From the NCBI RefSeq assembly GCF_904849725.1, contig NC_058522.1:435517529-435581528 (forward strand): a stretch of 64,000 nt of DNA, read 5' to 3'. Within the stretch, counting starts at the first letter, position 1; each line of letters starts with the position of its first letter. This DNA is from Hordeum vulgare subsp. vulgare. Its lineage: Eukaryota > Streptophyta > Magnoliopsida > Poales > Poaceae. Below are positions 22,223-33,023 of this stretch, one piece after another. A program made the position numbers and the translations under genes. The notes under the pieces were generated by a model. That model searched no databases and had not been told where the DNA came from. It was given only the letters and a program-made list of their open reading frames with translations.

Positions 22223-22562
22223 CACTACTGGAATTTGCTAGTTTGCCGACAGCTTTAAGCTTTGCCGTCAGCAATTTTACGGGGCTGGCGGCAAAGAGAC
22301 TTTGCCCTCAGCCAAAATACAAGCTGACGGCATAGGAGGGGCTGACGGCAAATAAAATCTATGCCGTCCGCTTTATCTAAGCCGGTAGCCAGCTGACGGC
22401 AAAGGACAAAAAAGCGGTCGGCATAGGAAGGCTGACGGCATAGGGGCTAACCCAGTCGCCGCCTTGGCCAGAAAAAAAAATCGGGGGCCTTCTTTGCCGA
22501 CAGCCAGCTGAGGGCAAAGACTAACGGCTGTCTTTGCCGACAGCTGGCTGAGGGCAAAGAGG
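22223..22562. repeat. CACTA left subterminal repeat region
   Basis: Around a dozen copies of a 12-13 bp motif, TTTGCCGTCAGC or TTTGCCGACAGC and their reverse complements, some in back-to-back pairs (near 22490-22560). Such arrays are binding sites for the accessory transposase protein in En/Spm-type elements. Confidence 0.85.
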
Positions 22563-22589
22563 CTAACCCCATACACCTGCCTTATCCCC

Positions 22590-23060
22590 CCGTGCCTTCT
22601 GTCTCTCACCGCGCCTTCTCTCTCTCACCGTCCCGTGCACGCGCGCCCTGCTCTCCCACGCCGCCCCTCGCCGCCCCGCGCCGCCCCTCGCCCGCCCCGC
22701 GCCGCCCCTCGCCCGCCCCGCGCCGCCCCGCCCTGCGCCGCCCCGCGGCCGCCCCGCCCTGCGCCGCCCCTCGCCCGCCCCGCCCCGCGCCTCCCTGCGC
22801 CGCCCCCTCCGGCCCGCCGCCAGCCGCCGGACGACGAGGCGCCGCCGGCCCCGGCCCCCGCCGCCCCCCCCCCCCCGCCCGCCCGACGCCGCCCCCACCA
22901 GCTCGGGCCCTGCGCCGCCCCCTCCGGCCCGCCGCCAGCCGCCGGACGACGAGGCGCCGCCGGCCCCGGCCCCCCCCCCCCGCCCGACGCCGCCGGAGTC
23001 CCCTCCTCCTCCCCTCCTCCGCGGCCCCCGCCTCTCCCTCCCGCCGGTCCGTCCGCGCCA
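22590..23060. other. Extremely GC-rich, CpG-rich leader of the CACTA element
   Basis: About 470 bp made almost only of G and C (GCCGCCCC-type runs), with a 115 bp block starting TGCGCCGCCCCCTCCGGCCC at about 22796 and again at about 22911. Both strands give long Pro/Ala/Arg or Gly/Arg/Ala frames with no domain; I treat these as composition artefacts. By position it is probably the promoter/5' leader of the transposase unit. A GCCAG|GTTCGG donor-like junction at about 23059 and the TTGCCAG acceptor at 25030 could bound a 5' UTR intron. Confidence 0.7.
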
Positions 23061-25031
23061 GGTTCGGTATAATACTTGTACGTGAATATGCAGGGAAACA
23101 TAATACATGAAGTTAGGTTAGATTTTGTTTTGGAGTATAAAATCTCAGGTTAGAGTTTGTTCTTACTATGTTCTGTATACCAAAATCGGTATATTAAATC
23201 GGGACAGTTAACGTACGTTGATCGAATAAATCAAAAGTTTTTTGTAAGCTAATATATGGGAAGTTTTAGATTGATTGAGATAATAGTTAATTAAAATCAA
23301 GGTTTTTAATATGAAGGATGAGCTGGTCGTTCCATATTATACTCGCCTGCACTACTATACATTATGTAAAAGCTATGGCCGTGGCAAAACAGAGAAGATT
23401 GACTGAGAGGGGAACAAATTCAGAGAGCAGAAGGTAATTAATTTTGTTTCCTGGTACTACTGAGATCAAGAAATAATTATCTTTGAGAGCCTATCTAGCG
23501 TACATGCTCACATGTCGCATATATGATCTGCATCATAGTAGAGCACAACGCATCAATGATCGAATTGTCGAAATTCGCATCCATGCATTATGAAGTGTGA
23601 TCTAATCATCTAAATAGGAATAAAAGCAAGGATAAAATTATAAGTAGATCAAACCTGGATCAATCTTTCCCTATCCCAAGGTGACAGCCGGCCTAGGATA
23701 GAATGTGTGCTGGAGAGGAGTGCGTGAGGCGGAGGATCAGAGCAGCCTATATTTGTTTCCAGGAGAGAGAAGGCGCTATTGTACTGGCTGGACTATGTTT
23801 GATGTAGAACGTGGTGCAGTTGTAAAAAACTTGGACTATATGTTAAGAGAGAGAGAGATACGTTAGAGATATTATTTTTTGAGATAGAGATACGTGAGGG
23901 ATGCGTAACTGACAAAAACGGATATGTGAGAGATTGAATTGGAAATATCTGGTATTTCCATAGTATAAAAATAACATAATATATATTGCAAACTTCATAT
24001 TATATAGAGTAATCTACACCGTAATAACTTGGTCCCACCAGATTAACGGCTCCTAATTTCTAATTAATGTAGGAATTTCTTGGGAGCCCCTAATTAGTAT
24101 AAGTATAGATTACTCGAAGAACTTTATTAATCTACAAAATAGGGGAAGTAATATTAGCTCTACACAACAAACCTGAATGCATCACACTCAAATTAGTTTT
24201 GGAGAACTCTATGAATTATGCCCCCGAAGATCACAATTTAGCAGTGAAATTTAAGTATTTCGCATGTAAAGATATGGAGATTCAGAGTTTTAGAAAAATG
24301 CATTTAAATGATAGATGTTAGTATTAGTTAGCTTAATTACCGCGAGTGCGTATTTGTGTTGATTGAGTGCATTTAAATGTGCAGTAGCTTCTCTGCGAGG
24401 GATTGGTTTTCGACGACCTCCCCTGCATTCGAAAGTGAGCAGATTTGTTAACTCCTCCTCCACCCCCTTTATTTTGCTCTGTTCCGGCCTTCGTGCTGAT
24501 GACACTATCTAGCTAGGTATTTTTAGTATTAAAATGCAAAGGTGTTGCGTAACCAATATGTGTCTCCCGTTCGAAAGGGTTCCTGTCATAAATATGCATG
24601 CATTTGCATATTTATAACGGTAATTCTTTTGAATTGTCCAACGTTATCCATGGACAGCCCTGGTATGTGTAGATTGGGTCGTTTCCCACGCTTTGCTCTG
24701 GATCCCATGCAGAGTTTCGACAGCTCCTCCTTGTTGTTCTCCGGGTACACATCCTCTCGGTTAGTTGCCGAGACGTGTATCAGGAGAACAGCGGGGAGGT
24801 GCTGCCGAAATTTTGCGTTGGGTCGGGAGCAGAGCAGTGGGAAATGCCCCAATCTACACATACTCGGGTGGGATTAGGACCCATCTTTACCTAGTAGCTG
24901 GTAGGTGTGCATGTCGTGCATCCCAATGTATTAACCATGATTAAAAAATGGCCATAATTAATTTAACATACTTGATGAATTGATATTTTATATTGTTTTA
25001 TATGTGGATACTATGTAGCTAGCTTGCCAGA
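23061..25031 (+). other. CACTA 5' non-coding region, probable 5' UTR intron
   Basis: AT-rich stretch of about 2 kb without a credible ORF between the GC-rich leader and the TNP2 start. It contains the 200 bp hairpin at 24664-24863. The TTGCCAG acceptor immediately precedes the ATG at 25032, consistent with an intron that ends just before the coding region. Confidence 0.5.
24664..24863. repeat. Imperfect 200 bp hairpin (two ~97 bp arms, tiny loop)
   Basis: The left arm starts TATGTGTAGATTGGG; the right arm ends CCCAATCTACACATA. Pairing continues through GTTTCCCA/TGGGAAAT, TTTCGACAG/CTGCCGAAA and TTGTTCTCC/GGAGAACA to CTCGG/CCGAG around a loop near 24764-24768. Arms look about 80 percent complementary. 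Mirror-image frames on both strands (24542-24877 plus, 24586-24861 minus) are a consequence of the hairpin. Confidence 0.8.
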
Positions 25032-28000
25032 ATGATTGATCGTGAATGGATGTACACCGGTCACCATAGTCAGAGAGATATGACCGATGAATGGTTGAGC
25101 AAAACCTATGAATTCGTGGAAACGGCGTTTTCTAAAGGCCAGCCAAAAACATGGTGCCCCTGCACTAAGTGCAAGAATTATTCACGACAGACAAAGGATG
25201 TAATGGGTAAACACCTGCAGATGCGTGGTTTTACTCCCGGCTATACCTTGTGGACATTTCATGGTGAGTCGGCCCAACGTAACAGAGACGAGGTGTTGCG
25301 TTGGCGCACCGATGATCATGGTACACGGATTGAAGACATGGTGAATGACTTTGATGATGCTCGGAACAAGGACGAAGAGATGGAGGAATCCGCGAAAGCC
25401 TTCTATGCCATGTTGGAGTCTTCAAAATGTCCTCTTCACGAGCACACTAAGATTTCTCACCTAGATGCCATCGCACAAGTAATGGCTCTGAAAGCCTAGT
25501 TCAACATTGGAAGAGATCTGTTTGACTCAGTGATGACCCTATTTGGGCGCTTTCTACCAGAAGGTCATATTATGCCTTCAAACCTATATGAGTCAAACAA
25601 AATCCTTAGTGCACTCAAGATGCCGTATGAGCAGATACATGCTTGTGAGAAGGGATGTGCCTTATTTAGGAAAGAGTATGCGGAGGAAACATATTGTCCA
25701 TTTTGCAAGTCCTCCAGATATGTTGAGGTAGAAAACGGTGAAGGTGAGAAGAAGCAGAGCAAAATCCCCGTGAGTGTCCTACGGTATCTGCCGATCCTAC
25801 CAAGACTTCAACGACTTTACATGCTCGAAGAAACAGCAAAACAGATGACATGGCACAAACATGGAATTAGGAAAGAATTAGATGAACACGGAGTTTCGAT
25901 GTTGGTACACCCTTCAGATGGTGACGCATGGAAGGCATTCGATAGTATACATAAGGAAAAAGCTAAAGAACCAAGGAATTGTCGAATCGCCATCAGCCTC
26001 GATGGGTTCAATCCTTTTGGTATGACGGCTACCCAATATAGTTGCTGGCCTGTATTTGTCATTCCCCTCAATCTTCCACCATCATCCATTATGCAAAGAA
26101 AGCACATATTTCTGACGTTGATAGTTCCAGGGCCAAAATACCCGGGGAAGAATATGAGTGTGTACATGCAACCGCTGATGGATGACTTGAAAGAAGCTTG
26201 GGTGAATGGGGTCAACACATAAGACGCAGCTAAGAAAGAGAACTTTCAAATGTATGTTTGGTACCAATACTCGTTGCATGATCTGCCAGCATTTGCGCTT
26301 TTCGTTGCCTGGTGTGTGCATGGAAGGTTCCCATGCCCACAATGCAAGGCAGCTCTTAAGTTTCATTGGTTGCCGGCGGGTGGGAAGTTTTCCTGCTTTG
26401 ACTTGCATAGACAGTTCTTGCCTATGGACCATCCATTCAGAAAAGACAAGAAGAATTTCATGAAAGGTAAAGTTGTCAAACACTCTGCACCACCTGCGTT
26501 GACGGGGGCACAAATTAATGAACAGTTAAAATCTATGGAGCCTGATCCAAACCGTCCAGGGTATTTCTTGGGTTATAATGAGGAACACGCCTGGACCCAC
26601 AAGCCATGCATCTGGGATCTCCCCTACTTCGAAGACCTCTTACTTCCACACAACATTGACATGATGCACACTGAAAAGAATATCGCCGAGGCCCTTCTTG
26701 GCACATTTTTTGGCACTGATAAGGGCAAAGATAATACAAAGGCTAGAGTTGACCAGGAGACTCTGTGTGATAGGTCATCACTAAACATGCGAGAACCGAA
26801 AGGAAGAAAAAATTGGTCCAAACCACCTGCCTGGTACAATCTTGAGAAGGGAGCAATAAGGGAAATCCTCTTGTGGGTGCAAAAAAAGTTGTTGTTCCCC
26901 AATGGGTATGCTGCGAATCTAGCGAGGGGAGCGAGCATTGAAAAAATGAAAATTTTTGGGCTCAAGAGTCATGATTGGCACATATGGCTTGAGCGGATAA
27001 TGCCGGTGATGTTGCGTGGCTATATCCCCGAGGCTGAATGGCTAGTATTGGCCGAGTTGAGCTATTTCTTCCGTGTTCTTTGTGCTAAAGAGTTGTCGCG
27101 TGCCTTGATAGATGACATGGAAGAGTTGGCGCCTGAGTTGCTCTGCAAGTTAGAGAAGATTTTTCCACCGGGCTTCTTTAATCCGATGCAACACATGATT
27201 TTGCATCTCCCAACCGAGGCAAGATTGGGTGGCCCTGTGCAAAATCGTTGGTGCTACGCAACTGAAAGAATGCAGAAGACACTTCGAGGAAAATGTAAAA
27301 ATAAACGTAGAATTGAAGCATCGATGGCCGAGGCGTTCATTACCGAGGAGGCGGCAAATTTCGTAACAGCACACTATGATGCCACTATGCACATCTTGCA
27401 TAATCCAAAGCCTCGGTACAATCTGGGCGACCCCAAACGATGTGAATCCAATCTCAGCCTTTTCAAAGGGAAGCTCGCACCTTCTGGTGTGGGAAAACCA
27501 AAGTTGCTGTGCGTCGAGGAGTGGCGCACACTAACGATGTATATATTGAACAATTTAACAGAAGTTCGGCCATACATCGAGTAAGCGCTCTGTACATTGT
27601 TTTGCAACTTTTAACAAGTTTTGTGTCTAACAACTATTATTAATTGATACAGTCGATACGTCGAACAATTCTCGAATGGTGTTGCAATCAAGAAAGAATC
27701 CATTCTCGAGTATGAACTTCTTGAAAAGACAGGAGGCGGCTATCCCGGTTTCATCTCTTGGTTCAAAAAAACGGTACCTCCCTTATATATAATAAGTGAT
27801 TTCCTTTGTTGCTATTACTCATGAGTAACACACCAAACTCTATCTTTTCTTAACTTCTAGGCTAATTCAGATGAGCAAGTCGACGATGAATTGAGACAAA
27901 TAGCTAATGGTTTTGACTTTAAGGTCCGTACATTTCAGAAGTATGACATCAACGGGTATCGCTTTCGTACTGCTAGCAAAGAGCTTTCAATGCCCAGTCG

Positions 28001-28673
28001 AAAAACAAACAATTCCGGTGTCTCTGCTATAGGCGAGGGAGGTGTCGAGTATTATGGAAGACTTGAAGAAGTCTACGAACTTCATTATTATGGTGAAAAT
28101 CCTCCGAACGTTGTTGTGTTCAAATGTCATTGGTTCGATCCTACTAAGACAAGACGGACTCATGAACATCTTGGGATTGTCGAAATTCGACAAGACAGGC
28201 AGTTAAGCGGTGCCGATGTCTATATTGTGGCTCAACAGGCCACCCAAGTTTTCTATCTGCCATACTGTCGTCAAAGTGTTAAGAACCTAGAAGGTTGGTA
28301 TGTCGTGTTCGATGTGCCGCCACATCTTAGACCACCTCCCCCAAATGAAGACGATTATGAACCTCAAATTGACCCAATAACATATGATGGAGAATTTTTC
28401 CAAGAATCACATGGTGTCAGACGTCGTACCCGAAACTGCTCTACGTCCACCCTGAACACGGAGGAACAAGACTCACGTGATGATGAGGAAGAAGTGGAAG
28501 TAGAAGAAGTTACCAATGTCGATGAGCTATCAATGCTTGATTGGTTACAAAAAGGCCTTCCACATGATGTCCTTGAACCCGATGACGATATCAGTCATGA
28601 CGACACGTGTGATACTGATGATGATTTTGCTTCAATTGACCATGGAGAAGAGACAGATGATCCAGACTATTAG
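25032..28673 (+). pseudogene. TNP2-type CACTA transposase, two in-frame stops
   Basis: The catalytic transposase that would cut and rejoin the element ends. I model exons 25032-27580, 27653-27773 and 27861-28673, with GT-AG junctions that keep the frame (ATCGA|GT ... ACAG|TCG; ACG|GTAC ... CTAG|GCT). Order: N-terminal transposase-associated domain with Cys motif WCPCTKCKN (residues about 1-75); TNP2/Transposase_21 core with DDE-type acidic residues in ISLDGFNPFG and IDMMHTEKN; a DUF4218-like region (EELAPELLCKLEKIFPPGFF); and a DUF4216-like region (VVVFKCHWFDP) with an acidic tail. One continuous frame is interrupted by TAG at 25497-25499 and TAA at 26220-26222. Otherwise it is full length, so inactivation looks fairly recent or could be bypassed only by readthrough. 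The downstream start at 26250 would lack the first catalytic motif. Confidence 0.93.
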
Positions 28674-28813
28674 TACTTAGTATGCATCCAAACATTGTTG
28701 TTTAATTATTCAATTATTAGTTGAATTATTCATGTATTTATTATTGTTCACTTAATTATTGTCCTTGAATTTGTACTAATTATTTAACTATTTATCGTTA
28801 CAGGTGGTGAGAC
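28674..28813 (+). other. Spacer between the two CACTA genes
   Basis: AT-rich 140 bp with repeated TTAATTATT. The TTACAGGTGGTGAGAC stretch before the next ATG resembles a splice acceptor, so the two genes may share a transcript by alternative splicing, as in En/Spm. Confidence 0.4.
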
Positions 28814-31122
28814 ATGGCAGGCGGGGATAAGTTGAGGATAGCACCTGGGCAGCTACGGAGAACTTTGTTGCAGAGCTTTGCCGAGGAGCCCTGTGGGAGA
28901 GGCATAGGAAAGAAGAGAGGCAGAGGACGTGGTCGTGGGAGAGGGAGGCTGCATGATAGGAGCCAGTCGCCACCACCCTCGGCCACTTCATCCTTGCAGA
29001 CGAGGGTGTCGCCGGTGCGGGATCCTACCGTCCAGTAGGAGACACCGATGCAGGGGGCTGAGGCGGAGGCTGAGGCGGAGGGTGAGGGTGCTGAGGCGGA
29101 GGCTGAGGCGGAGGGTGCTGAGGCGGAGGGTGCTGAGGCGTTGGCTGAGGCGGAGGGTGCTGAGGCGGAGGCTGAGGGGGCTGCCAGCAAGTCGGTCTAC
29201 CAACGTGGTATGACACGAGTTCCAGACCGATTGGACTTGCAGCACAGGCCGTTAATTAAGCCAGAAGGCGAGAAGTAAGTTGATATATATTATGTACCTT
29301 ATATCATTATATTTCACCAAGTAGCTAATGTCTTTGCCTTATCATTATGTAGGGGGTGGGATTACCCGCAGAATACCCGGAATCCAAACTGCCTCCTTGG
29401 TGCTTTACTTAGGGAGCACTTCCCCGGGATAGTGCAGTTGCCCGGTGAGGGTATGGTTCCCGAGCCAGGACTCAACTGGGAGCACTACCAAGCCGCTCTG
29501 CTCCCGGAAAACACACATGTCAATGGTGTTGTTTGCGTGAGCGTGGCCGACAAGGTGTTGGCTGATTTTTGGGTAAGTATACAATGTTATATATTTTTAT
29601 TTCCTTCAAAATCATTTCACTATTCATCTGTGCATCTATTTGGCATAATTGCAGAGTCACTTTAGGGTCGAGGAGGGGACGGAGGAGGCGGCCAAGAAGA
29701 ACCTCGTGAAAGAGTGCAAGAGTTTATTGAATAACACGAGGCACGAAATGCGTGTTCAGGCTGTTCGAGATTGGTACGCCAAGCAAGGGGAGCCGAAGAC
29801 AAAGACTGAATGTCGAAAGATTTTCCTTGATAAGACCGAGTACATGAAGGTATGTACATTCCAAATATCAATTCTTAGGGCTAGTTAGGTCTATTTAGTT
29901 ATAATACTTAGTTTCATTCTTCATTAACTTACATTCATAGGTGCCCCCGAGATGGTTGGCCGATAAGATGGATTGTTGGGAGATGATAGCGGACAGGTGG
30001 TGCACAGAGGCTTGGTTGAGCACCCACACTATGGCCAAGGACCGTCGTGCCCAACTGGTTGGTGTGCCACACCACCAAGGCAATGCCAACATCAAGCAAT
30101 ACGCCAAAAAATGGGTATGTGTGCCTTGTTTTGTTTCATCAATAATTCGTTCGTTCATGATTTTTGTTGTACTAATTCTTTGTCTTTTCATGTAGGCCAA
30201 ACACAATAACCAGCCCGAGCCTGAGGGATACGCCGCGTTTAGCATGGCCCATAAGGGCTCGTACAAGACGGGAAGGCATATTCTGAGGGGGACGGGCCGT
30301 CGGCGTACACAAGCCTGTCCGCCTACAGCAAGATGACGTCTTATTCTGAGGTGGTCAAACAGCTGCGCGGGCCTGACTTTGACCCGAGCCAGAATCCTAT
30401 CGATCCAGAGGCGTTAATGATCTCTGGTGGCGGTAAGAGTCATGGCACGCTGGCCATGTGTGATGGCTTCGTCCCTATCACTGAGACTATGTCTCAGATC
30501 AAGTCGAGGCAAACGAGCTCCGCTCCTGCAATACGGCAACGCGCGAGGCCAGTTGATCTTGCCATCGAGGTTAGTTTTCATCATTAGTTCTTTCGTTCTT
30601 TTGTCCCTGGATGGATGATGAAAATTCCTTTTGAGGAGTGGTTGCAGGCCGCACTTATGAAGGAGAGGGAGGCCACCAGGCTCTTGTTGGAGGAGAGGGA
30701 CCGGAATACGCAGAGGTTGCTTGACAAGGAGAGGGCACGCAATAATGCCCATGCGAAGGCCATGCACGACTTCGTTGCGGTAAGTCAGTTGTGTGAGAAG
30801 CAAGGCCATGTGTGAGACGCAACAAGGCTATTTCTTTGACTCCTCGAAAACTAATTTGCAGGCTATGTGTGAGAAGCAAGGTTTGCCGCCCCCTCCGCCG
30901 ATGCCTTCTCCGGTGGGAATAGTGAGTTCCCTTTCAATGACCAACCTTGCACGGTCTTATACCATTGTCTGTTGCCGTGCTAACCACATATTTTAACTCT
31001 TGCCTTGTTGCAGCATCATTCAAGAGTTGAATCCCACGATCCCTTTGCTTCTCCTGGTGAGAGCCCTAGCAACCCAGCGACCAACGGAGATGCAGCTTCT
31101 CCTTCGTTTCCTGGCATTTGGT
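28814..31122 (+). pseudogene. Second CACTA gene (Transposase_24 / TNPA-role protein), broken
   Basis: Probable accessory protein that binds the subterminal repeats. Exons inferred from GT-AG sites: 28814-29274, 29353-29572, 29655-29849, 29941-30114, 30196-30569, about 30649-30779, 30862-30920 and 31014-31122. The N-terminus is a Gly/Arg-rich basic tail (GRGIGKKRGRGRGRGRGR), followed by an Ala/Glu repeat. The core carries HFRVEEGTEEAAKKNLVKEC and VPPRWLADKMDCWEMIADRW, then AFSMAHKGSYKT. This pattern fits the plant Ptta/En-Spm Transposase_24 family. A Glu/Arg-rich coiled coil follows (EREATRLLLEERDRNTQRLL). Damage: an in-frame TAG at 29036-29038 and a one-base frameshift near 30269. Exon limits near the 3' end are uncertain. 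Confidence 0.78.
29048..29187 (+). repeat. GAGGCGGAGGCT/GGTGCT coding microsatellite
   Basis: Tandem 6-mers encoding Ala-Glu / Gly-Ala-Glu runs inside exon 1 of the second CACTA gene. Likely length-variable between copies. The opposite-strand Ser/Leu/Arg and Pro/Gln frames are shadows of it. Confidence 0.8.
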
Positions 31123-31838
31123 AAGTTATTCCTCTCCTTCTTATTCTTCTTATTGTTTAGATCAACTTAGATTATGCCAGGCTTTAATTAGCTTAGTAAA
31201 TTCTAGTTGATATTAGCCATGGTTTAGTTAGCTTAGTAAATTCTAGTTGATATTAGAGCTCAAAAATGACATAATTAGTTTAGAAAGTTTTAAAAGAAAC
31301 CAGAAGAGAAGAACAAACAAGAGATGAAGAAATAAGAGCAGAAGAAAGAGGAGAAAAAGATAACTTCTCTTCTTTATTTTTCTCTATCTTCTTCTTCTTC
31401 TTCTTCCACTTCTTCCACTTCTTCTTCTTGTTCTTCTTCTTCTTCTTCCACTTCTTCTTCTAATTGCTTAGCTTAATTTAGATAACTTCTTTCTTATTGT
31501 ATTCTTCTTCTAAATTCTTTCTCATTATGCAGATTTTGATAAAGCAGCATGGCATATGGATGGATGCTCGAGACTTTGTAATGCACTTGTGTAGTCCTAG
31601 ATGAACTTTGTAATGCAATTGTATTTGTGGATGCACTTGTGATGCTTTGTAATACTTTGTGATCTTGTTTGCACTTTAATGACATATATTCGTGTTGTTT
31701 GCACTTGTGTTGTGCTGTCCGTACTTTGTGATGCACTTGTGGTGCTGTTTAGGGGCAGATTCAATATATATATGTTGCTATTTGTATCTATGTTTTGCAA
31801 ATGCAGGGAATTAACAGAAAACAAATATGAAAAAAAGC
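31123..31838 (+). other. CACTA 3' non-coding region with CTT microsatellite
   Basis: AT-rich, no credible gene. It contains a duplicated phrase TTAGCTTAGTAAATTCTAGT (about 31190 and 31229) and a CTT/CTTCCA microsatellite at 31385-31462, followed by a TTTGTAATGCACTTGTG-type repeat (31575-31740). Confidence 0.7.
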
Positions 31839-32421
31839 AAAGAGGGTCTTTGCCGACAGCTCACTGACGGAAAAGCCTTTGCCATCGGTGGGCTGTCGGC
31901 AAAGAGGACACGTGGCGGCAGCCTGTGCATTCTGGCAACTCTGGGAATACCAATTTTTCGGCTTTGCCGTCAGCTGGGACAAAGCTGTCGGCAAAGAGGC
32001 GGCCAAGGGGACCCAGGGGTAGGCTTTGCCGTCAGCTGGGCTCTAGCTGTCGGCAAAGAGGCGGCCAAGGGGACCCAGGTGTTTGGGCTTTGCCATCAGC
32101 TCTGCTACGGTTGTGGGCAAAGAGGGGAGGCTTTGCCGTCAGCTTTGCTACGGCTGTGGGCAAAGCCTGCCGTTAACCTTCTAACGGAGCTCGGCCTGCG
32201 CCGTTGCCGCCACTGCTCTTTGCCGTCAGCCCGTGCCACAAGGCTGATGGCAAAGTCTTTGCCGTCGGTGGAGCTCTGGGTGTCGGCAAAGAAGGTGATT
32301 GCCGATAAAATCTTGGCCAACACCTTTGCCGACAGCTCACTGCGGCAAAGCCTTTGCCATCAGTTAAACTGTCCTTTGTCGTCAGCTCTTGCTGTCGGCA
32401 AACCAGCAGATTCCAGTAGTG
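31839..32421. repeat. CACTA right subterminal repeat region
   Basis: Roughly 18 TTTGCCGACAGC/GCTGTCGGCAAAG-type motifs in alternating orientation, including a duplicated block GAGGCGGCCAAGGGGACCCA (31997 and 32059). Ends in the right terminal inverted repeat at 32391-32421. Confidence 0.85.
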
Positions 32422-32505
32422 GGCCTTGTCCCTTATGAAGGGTAGTCCTTGGGTAGGACCTATAGGGTAGGCCTATGACCCTACCCTCGGACTATAACCC
32501 CATCA
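32422..32505 (-). mobile_element. 3' LTR of element F, right part
   Basis: Remainder of the LTR split by the CACTA. Minus reading from 32505 starts TGATGGGGTTATAGTCCGAG. It is preceded (element sense) by a purine-rich ATTCGGGGACTAA tract at 32506-32518, the probable polypurine tract. Confidence 0.75.
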
Positions 32506-32518
32506 TTAGTCCCCGAAT
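32506..32518 (-). promoter_or_regulatory. Probable polypurine tract of F
   Basis: The minus strand reads ATTCGGGGACTAA immediately before the LTR start at 32505. It sets the orientation of F as minus, in agreement with its pol. Confidence 0.6.
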
Positions 32519-33023
32519 GGATCGGGGTTGGAACGACGAAGTGATGCCTGGAGTACGGATCCGACTCGTATGGATGCGACTTTGGCGTTGTTTGCCTCGA
32601 TCCATTTTATCCTCTTGACCAGTGATCCGAGTGGATATATCCGTGAAACGAACCGTCAGAGACCGAGTGCTTCCGCGGAATGTTTTGACGTGACCGATCA
32701 ATTGACAGCGGCGGATTTTCTGGGGTCCTCAAATTTCGGTTGCCGCGCGCTCAGCAGGGATGACGACATCGTCATCGAGTAGTTTCTGCTGCCTCGATTA
32801 CCGTGCCTTCATCTCCTCCACTAATATCGCAGCAGCCGGTCGGGGGATAAGATTTTGGGGCCACCTGTTAGTGACCCAGTCGGAAGTTTATTTAAACCTC
32901 CCCAGCGAGGGTTTCTCGTTGTGCTCTCCTGATTACTCGCACTCGCCCCGCTTCTCTCGTAGCTCCCTGCGCACTCCAAGCCTCCTCCTTCCTCTCCGCC
33001 CCTGCGGATCTGCAGCCTCCACC
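32519..33023 (+). other. 5' flank of the antisense gene of F
   Basis: About 500 bp upstream of the ATG at 33024. It contains TTATTTAAACCTCC near 32888, a possible TATA element, and a pyrimidine-rich CTCTCC leader. No separate gene seen. Confidence 0.4.

Larger units (their letters stand above)
22223..32421 (+). mobile_element. CACTA (CMC/En-Spm) DNA transposon, 10.2 kb
   Basis: The ends are a 31 bp terminal inverted repeat starting CACTACTGGAAT and running to GTTTGCCGACAGC, with two mismatches between ends (TTGCTAG versus CTGCTGG). Subterminal regions of about 340 bp (left) and 580 bp (right) are packed with TTTGCCGTCAGC-type motifs in both orientations. It carries a TNP2-type transposase and a second transposase gene, both on plus and both broken. 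The 3 bp flanks (TAA left, GGC right) do not match, so either the expected TSD has mutated or one side was altered after insertion. Confidence 0.93.

Noticed and set aside
22563..23110. Long Pro/Ala/Arg and Gly/Arg frames on both strands in the GC-rich block
   Set aside because: They exist in several overlapping frames because stop codons are rare at such base composition. No domain, no codon bias, and internal duplication of the DNA.
24664..24863. Identification of the hairpin as the rice CACTA miRNA miR820
   Set aside because: I do not see the miR820 sequence as I remember it in either arm; only the general arrangement is comparable.
24542..24877. Mirror-image ORFs of 111 and 91 codons around the hairpin
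   Set aside because: Each is the reverse-complement echo of the other through the inverted repeat; no protein family recognised.
29025..29245. Minus-strand Pro/Gln and Ser/Leu/Arg ORFs
   Set aside because: Shadows of the GAGGCG coding repeat of the second CACTA gene on plus.
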